This document shows positions 60,667 to 64,000 of a stretch of DNA of 64,000 bases, in pieces. Source of the stretch: Gemmatimonadota bacterium (GTDB taxonomy: Bacteria > Gemmatimonadota > Gemmatimonadetes > Longimicrobiales > Gaopeijiaceae); assembly GCA_028873815.1 (NCBI GenBank), contig JAPPNN010000053.1:1-64000 (forward strand), in the 5' to 3' direction. The notes beneath the pieces are model-generated. The model was not told the origin of the DNA. It searched no databases and saw only the letters and a list, made by a program, of their open reading frames with translations. The position numbers and the translations under genes were made by a program. Within the stretch, counting starts at the first letter, position 1; each line of letters begins with the position of its first letter.

Positions 60667-61209
60667 TCAAGGACCGTCCTCGCCGTCCGCAGCCAGGTGC
60701 CGCAACATGCCCGGCATCGCTGCTGCGGCCAGCGCTTCCAATTCGTCCGGACTCCGGTTCTGTACGGGGTGGGCCACCCAGACGACGGCGGGATCGAAGC
60801 CGAGAGAGCACGCCTGATGCGCCGCCGCGTCCTCGAAGGCCGTCGTGGCCACGAGGAGACCGGGCACGCCGCGGTCTTCCAGCATCCTGATGTCATGCAG
60901 ACCGCATGATACGCAGGAGCCTCAGTCGGCGAGCGCCACGATCACCGCGTCAGCGCCCGCCGCGATCGCGTCCAGTGTCGGCGTGGCGGCCGGTTTGGCA
61001 TTGGTCGGCTTGGCGAAGCGCGCGGTAGCGACGTCCAGTACCCGGAACCGCGCTTCGAGGCAGTCGAGGAATTCGTCCGAACGGGTCTTGCCGATGTCGA
61101 ACAGCGCCACGGTTCTGCCGGCCAGCGAGGGCAGCGGAGGGCGGCGGGGACGGATGGCCGGAGCAGATTCGGACGTGGGGTCGTGCAGACGGATTTCGGG
61201 GTTGTTCAT
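60667..61209 (-). CDS. UGSC-family selenoprotein, in-frame UGA = Sec96
   Basis: The frame runs from ATG 61209 through one internal TGA (60922-60924) to the stop at 60667: 180 residues. The N-terminal part reads VALFDIGKTRSDEFLDCLEARF and then ADAVIVALAD-U96-GSCVSCGLHD, continued by EDRGVPGLLVATTAFEDAA. The name-giving Sec-Gly-Ser-Cys is present, and U-x-x-C-x-x-C (U96, C99, C102) is the motif known around the Sec of glycine/sarcosine reductase protein B. A near-textbook SECIS hairpin follows the UGA (60885-60918). The ATG overlaps the thioredoxin-like gene stop (ATGA), so both are cotranslated. A conventional gene caller would give two fragments. Substrate unknown; a selenol redox role is inferred. 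Confidence 0.9.
60885..60918 (-). promoter_or_regulatory. Bacterial-type SECIS element of the UGSC selenoprotein
   Basis: Read on the minus strand, starting 4 nt after the UGA: TCCTG pairs with CAGGA (outer stem), TCATGC pairs with GCATGA (inner stem, 6 bp), and the apical loop is GGTCT, nt 19-23 after the UGA. The loop and its distance match the E. coli fdhF element as remembered (G23/U24 counted from the U of UGA). Confidence 0.85.
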
Positions 61210-62762
61210 TCGCTGATCTCTCGCGTGATGGGGTGGGATTCCTCGTAGTCGCGTCCTCCCGGCCAGCCCGACAGGATGGCGGACATCAATCCGGCCGGGC
61301 CGCCCGCGCGGACCAGAAGGAGGCCGTCCGGATGAAACTTGGGCACCTGTTCGGCTCGGCGCGCACGCGGCATTCCCTCCGCGACGCCGCCCACGCCGGC
61401 CACGACCTCGGTGCCGGGCCGTGACAGGGCCTCGTGGAGGCTGGCCGTGATCCTATCGCGATCCCATCCGGCCCCGCTGTAGATGGCGTAGTGCTCGGGG
61501 GACAGAACGAGGATCGCCTGCACCCATTCGCACAGCTTGGGGTGGCCCACGGCGCTCAGCGCCAGGGCGAGGGAACGCGTCAGTTCGGCGGGTGTGCGCG
61601 CCTTCTGATCCCAGACGCCCTGAACACCGTCTCCGGCGAACACGGTGACCGCGCTCGAACCGGGGGGGACGCCCCGGGCCACGGCCAGGGGCGTCCAGCC
61701 GTCGTCCGACTCGTCCTCGGCGAAGCAGAACGTGTACTTGCCGGGCGTTCCCAGGGTGGCGCGATCGATCTCGCCCGGCCGGCCGCCACCGACGTTGCGC
61801 ACCACGAGGTTGAGTGCACGGCCGATCGTCGCGTTGGCGCGGTTGCCCTGGCCGAGGGCGTTCATGCCCGAGTTCATGCCCAGACGCTTCGCGACCGGAC
61901 CGTTGACGATGACGACGGGACTGGAGAAGCACGTGCTGCAGGTAACCCCGTGCAGTGTGAACCGGGGATCCAGCGCGGCCTCGAGAGCGGTCAGGACGAC
62001 CGGAAGGTATTCGGGCTTGCAGCCGGCCATGACCGCGTTGATCGCAACCTTCTCCACCGTACACGGGGCCATGTCCGGTGGAACGCGGCCGACGATCTCG
62101 TGCGGATCCCGTCTTGTGCCGGCGAGCATGCGCAGGATGCGTTCGGGGGTCGGGGGCACGACGGGGAGCCCGTCGGTCCAGCCGCGGTCGAAGCACGCCT
62201 CGACCGGGTCGGCCGCGTCGCCAATCACGACTTCGCGCGCACGGATCCCGGTCTCGCCGTAGCGTACGCGGAGCGCCTCGGCGACGCCCGGTTCCACCGA
62301 GCGGGAACCGCAGCCGGGCCGATGAGCGGGGAGTTCCTCGCCGAGCCCCTCCAAGCCGGTCAGGGTGCTCCAGTCGGCCGCGTTCCATCCCTCCGTCCGT
62401 CCGGTCTCCTGTTGACCCTCCAGCCGTATGAGCGTGGGGACGGTCACGATATCGAGGCGGAACGAACGTTCCAGGTCCCGGTCGTCCACCGTGGCCAGAG
62501 AGGCGGGGAGGAAGGCGTCGTCGTCCTGCCAGCACACTTTCAGCGAGTAGCCCGCGGCCACGATCTGCCCGAGCACCGGGGCGACGAGATGGCAGGTCTC
62601 GCAGTCGTCCTTGACGACCGCGACGAAGCGGGGCGGGGCGGACGTGGCAGTCCTCGCGGCTGGTGGACAGAGCGGGTCGATTCCACCGGAAGATGCCATG
62701 CGGGCCGCTGCGGCACAACGGAGTTCCCGAAAGCGGGCGGAGGCCGAAGCGGGCGCCCACAC
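61206..62762 (-). CDS. Thioredoxin-fold/UGSC-associated redox protein
   Basis: 518 residues. Residues about 45-135 form a thioredoxin fold with active-site C54-E-T-C57 and the cis-Pro in TVPTLI. Residues about 180-515 form a second, conserved-looking domain (WTDGLPVVPPTPERIL, CTVEKVAINAVMAGCKPEYLP, GVTCSTCFSSPVVIVNGP with C275-S-T-C278, SGMNALGQGNRANATIGRALN). No function is known to me for this second domain. Four bases overlap with the UGSC selenoprotein, so the two gene products probably work together. Start: GTG 62762 has AAAGGAGG 13 nt upstream; ATG 62699 is the alternative. No signal peptide is evident. Confidence 0.8.
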   Translation of the reverse strand: MWAPASASARFRELRCAAAARMASSGGIDPLCPPAARTATSAPPRFVAVVKDDCETCHLVAPVLGQIVAAGYSLKVCWQDDDAFLPASLATVDDRDLERSFRLDIVTVPTLIRLEGQQETGRTEGWNAADWSTLTGLEGLGEELPAHRPGCGSRSVEPGVAEALRVRYGETGIRAREVVIGDAADPVEACFDRGWTDGLPVVPPTPERILRMLAGTRRDPHEIVGRVPPDMAPCTVEKVAINAVMAGCKPEYLPVVLTALEAALDPRFTLHGVTCSTCFSSPVVIVNGPVAKRLGMNSGMNALGQGNRANATIGRALNLVVRNVGGGRPGEIDRATLGTPGKYTFCFAEDESDDGWTPLAVARGVPPGSSAVTVFAGDGVQGVWDQKARTPAELTRSLALALSAVGHPKLCEWVQAILVLSPEHYAIYSGAGWDRDRITASLHEALSRPGTEVVAGVGGVAEGMPRARRAEQVPKFHPDGLLLVRAGGPAGLMSAILSGWPGGRDYEESHPITREISE

Positions 62763-62822
62763 GCACCCACTCCGGCCTCCTTTGCGCCGGCCGCCGGAGC
62801 GGCGCGGCGGTGTCCCCGCCGA

Positions 62823-64000
62823 CTATCCGAGCCAGTAGCTCAGCTTGAGCATCAATACGTCCTGACCGGGCTCGCCGAGCAGGGTGCCCAGGTCGTCACG
62901 GAAGGAGAAATCGCCGGTCTGGGCATAGTGGTTCCTCCCTTGCGACCAGACCAGGAAGAGCGCGGACCCGGGCTGATACTCCCAGCGCAGCACGACGTTC
63001 GAGCGGAACTGCTTGAAGTTGAAGTCGGGGTTGCGAAGGGACTCGGCGGTGCCATCGCCGTCGATGTCGGCCAGGAGGCTGCCATCGTCCCCGTCCGTGG
63101 TTCCCAGATTGGCGAAGCGGTCCGCGTAGGCTGGCGCTCGCGAGTCCGTGATGCGCTTGAACGCGTTGTAGTCGGCAGCCGACACGAAGGGCTGTGCATA
63201 GACCTGCAGCGACAGGTTGGGAGAGAAGGTCCAGTCCGCCCGGGCGGTGATTCCCGCCGTTGTCTGCGAAAGCTCGGCGAAGATGTAGTCGGGCACCTCC
63301 GCGCCGAAGCGTCCGACCCACTGCAGGTCCTCCTTCCTCCAGTTCACGAACGGACCCGCACTGAGGGTCGCGCGCGGTGACGGGCGCCAGCGCAGGCTGG
63401 CGTCGGCCCCGTAGGACCAGGATCCGCTCTCCGGACGGACCTGCCAGTTGTTGCCGGCTTCGAACTGCAATTGCTTGCGGGAATCCGACCAGAACCCGTA
63501 CCAGCCTCCCCACGAATGGTCGCGCAGCAGCATCGGGCCGCCGCGCAACATCGTGTTCGAAAGACCCTCCGACTGCCTCATGACGCCGATGTAGCCGCCC
63601 CAGAAGTTGTTGAGCGTGAAGCTGACGTTGGTGTTTGCGCCCTTCGAATATGCCTCTCCCCCGAAGCTGTAGGGCGTCCACGCGTTGAAGTTGACGTTCC
63701 ACCGCTGAAGGTGCTCGGTCGGCCGGAAGTGCTGGTAGCCGACCCACACGAACGGCGCCACGAAGTCCCCCTCCCGCATGAAACCGAGATCGTTGGAGTC
63801 GAAACCGGGCGAGCGAGCCATGGCTCCGGTCGCGAAGCGCCAGTAGCCCCCGGAGATCTTGGCCAGAGTCGCCGAACCCGCCCAACCGCCCAGTGAGGTG
63901 CGCGTCGGGTCGTACTCGACGTGTGCCGCGTCGGGACGCTGGAAATATCGGGCCGGGGAACGCTGCGTACGGGCGATCGCCGCCGCCGAGCCCCTGACGG
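62823..64000 (-). CDS. DUF5916 family outer-membrane protein, 5' end beyond window edge
   Basis: About 392 C-terminal residues are visible; the frame is open to the window edge, upstream of the ATG at 63821 (SLGGWAGSATLAKISGGYWRF precedes it as SLGGWAGSATLAKI). Repeated aromatic beta strands (GGYIGVMRQSEGL, WGGWYGFWSDSRKQLQFE, LSLQVYAQPFVSAADY) and the terminal VLMLKLSYWLG are typical of a beta barrel. DUF5916 proteins have an N-terminal carbohydrate-binding-like domain (outside the window) and are abundant in Gemmatimonadota, Acidobacteriota and Bacteroidota. Function unknown. Confidence 0.88.
   Translation of the reverse strand, partial: VRGSAAAIARTQRSPARYFQRPDAAHVEYDPTRTSLGGWAGSATLAKISGGYWRFATGAMARSPGFDSNDLGFMREGDFVAPFVWVGYQHFRPTEHLQRWNVNFNAWTPYSFGGEAYSKGANTNVSFTLNNFWGGYIGVMRQSEGLSNTMLRGGPMLLRDHSWGGWYGFWSDSRKQLQFEAGNNWQVRPESGSWSYGADASLRWRPSPRATLSAGPFVNWRKEDLQWVGRFGAEVPDYIFAELSQTTAGITARADWTFSPNLSLQVYAQPFVSAADYNAFKRITDSRAPAYADRFANLGTTDGDDGSLLADIDGDGTAESLRNPDFNFKQFRSNVVLRWEYQPGSALFLVWSQGRNHYAQTGDFSFRDDLGTLLGEPGQDVLMLKLSYWLG

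Noticed and set aside
60922-60924. Internal TGA splitting the 60667-61209 gene into two small genes
   Set aside because: The motif U-G-S-C and the strong SECIS hairpin show one selenoprotein gene; the downstream fragment has no ribosome site of its own and its ATG lies in the SECIS.

Overview
The window is a gene-dense, very GC-rich (by eye about two thirds G+C or more) bacterial chromosome segment with no insertion sequence, phage, CRISPR array or rRNA. The mix of a secreted DPP-IV-like S9 peptidase, a PD40/amidohydrolase fusion, a DUF5916 barrel protein, two 'choice-of-anchor B' proteins, a DUF1592/DUF1552/ankyrin secreted trio and a carboxypeptidase-plug TonB receptor, together with many GTG/TTG starts, points to an uncultured Gemmatimonadota-like organism (Acidobacteriota is the main alternative). 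This placement is an inference from gene content.

Layout: 1-236 two tRNAs (Gly, cut by the window edge, and Cys). 320-2896 a secreted FG-GAP/LVIVD protein. 2979-9845 an AhpD-like selenoprotein gene overlapping a histidine-utilisation cluster (hutH, hutU, hutF on the other strand, hutI; no hutG seen). 9808-11148 a secreted aromatic-rich and Pro/Arg/Lys-rich repeat protein. 11925-13202 rho. 13199-17703 an SRPBCC protein plus a GDSL esterase divergent from an ABC ATPase/permease pair (tesA-ybbA-ybbP synteny). 17823-22593 a small secreted protein, an aminotransferase, an orphan sigma-region-4-like regulator and an MFS carrier. 22556-27011 a tightly overlapped leftward operon: PLP dehydratase, osmoprotectant-type ATPase, substrate-binding/permease fusion and a YkvI-like membrane protein. 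27177-29921 a TonB-dependent receptor. 29962-33365 argR, argG, argH with tandem ARG-box-like sites before argG. 33392-38006 aroF (leftward), rpiA-rpe, a TIGR01777 epimerase and pdxH. 38013-41243 a three-domain kinase/M23/aminotransferase fusion. 41410-47326 the DUF1592-DUF1552-ankyrin operon. 47387-60606 peptidase S9, a Cys/Met-metabolism PLP enzyme, the second choice-of-anchor B protein, a lipoprotein hydrolase, the PD40-amidohydrolase, a holin-like membrane protein, a lipoprotein and an SLC13 permease. 60667-62762 a thioredoxin-fold protein and a UGSC-family selenoprotein. 62823-64000 a DUF5916 protein cut by the window edge.

The most interesting result is that two unrelated genes, about 57 kb apart, have an in-frame TGA exactly at a redox active-site position (C-x-x-U in an AhpD fold; U-x-x-C-x-x-C in a UGSC/GrdB-like fold). 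In both, GGUCU sits 19-23 nt after the UGA inside a predicted hairpin, the geometry of the bacterial SECIS element. They read as two genuine selenoproteins, which automatic gene calling would split or call pseudogenes. The UGSC gene overlaps a thioredoxin-like partner and probably forms an undescribed thiol/selenol redox module with it.
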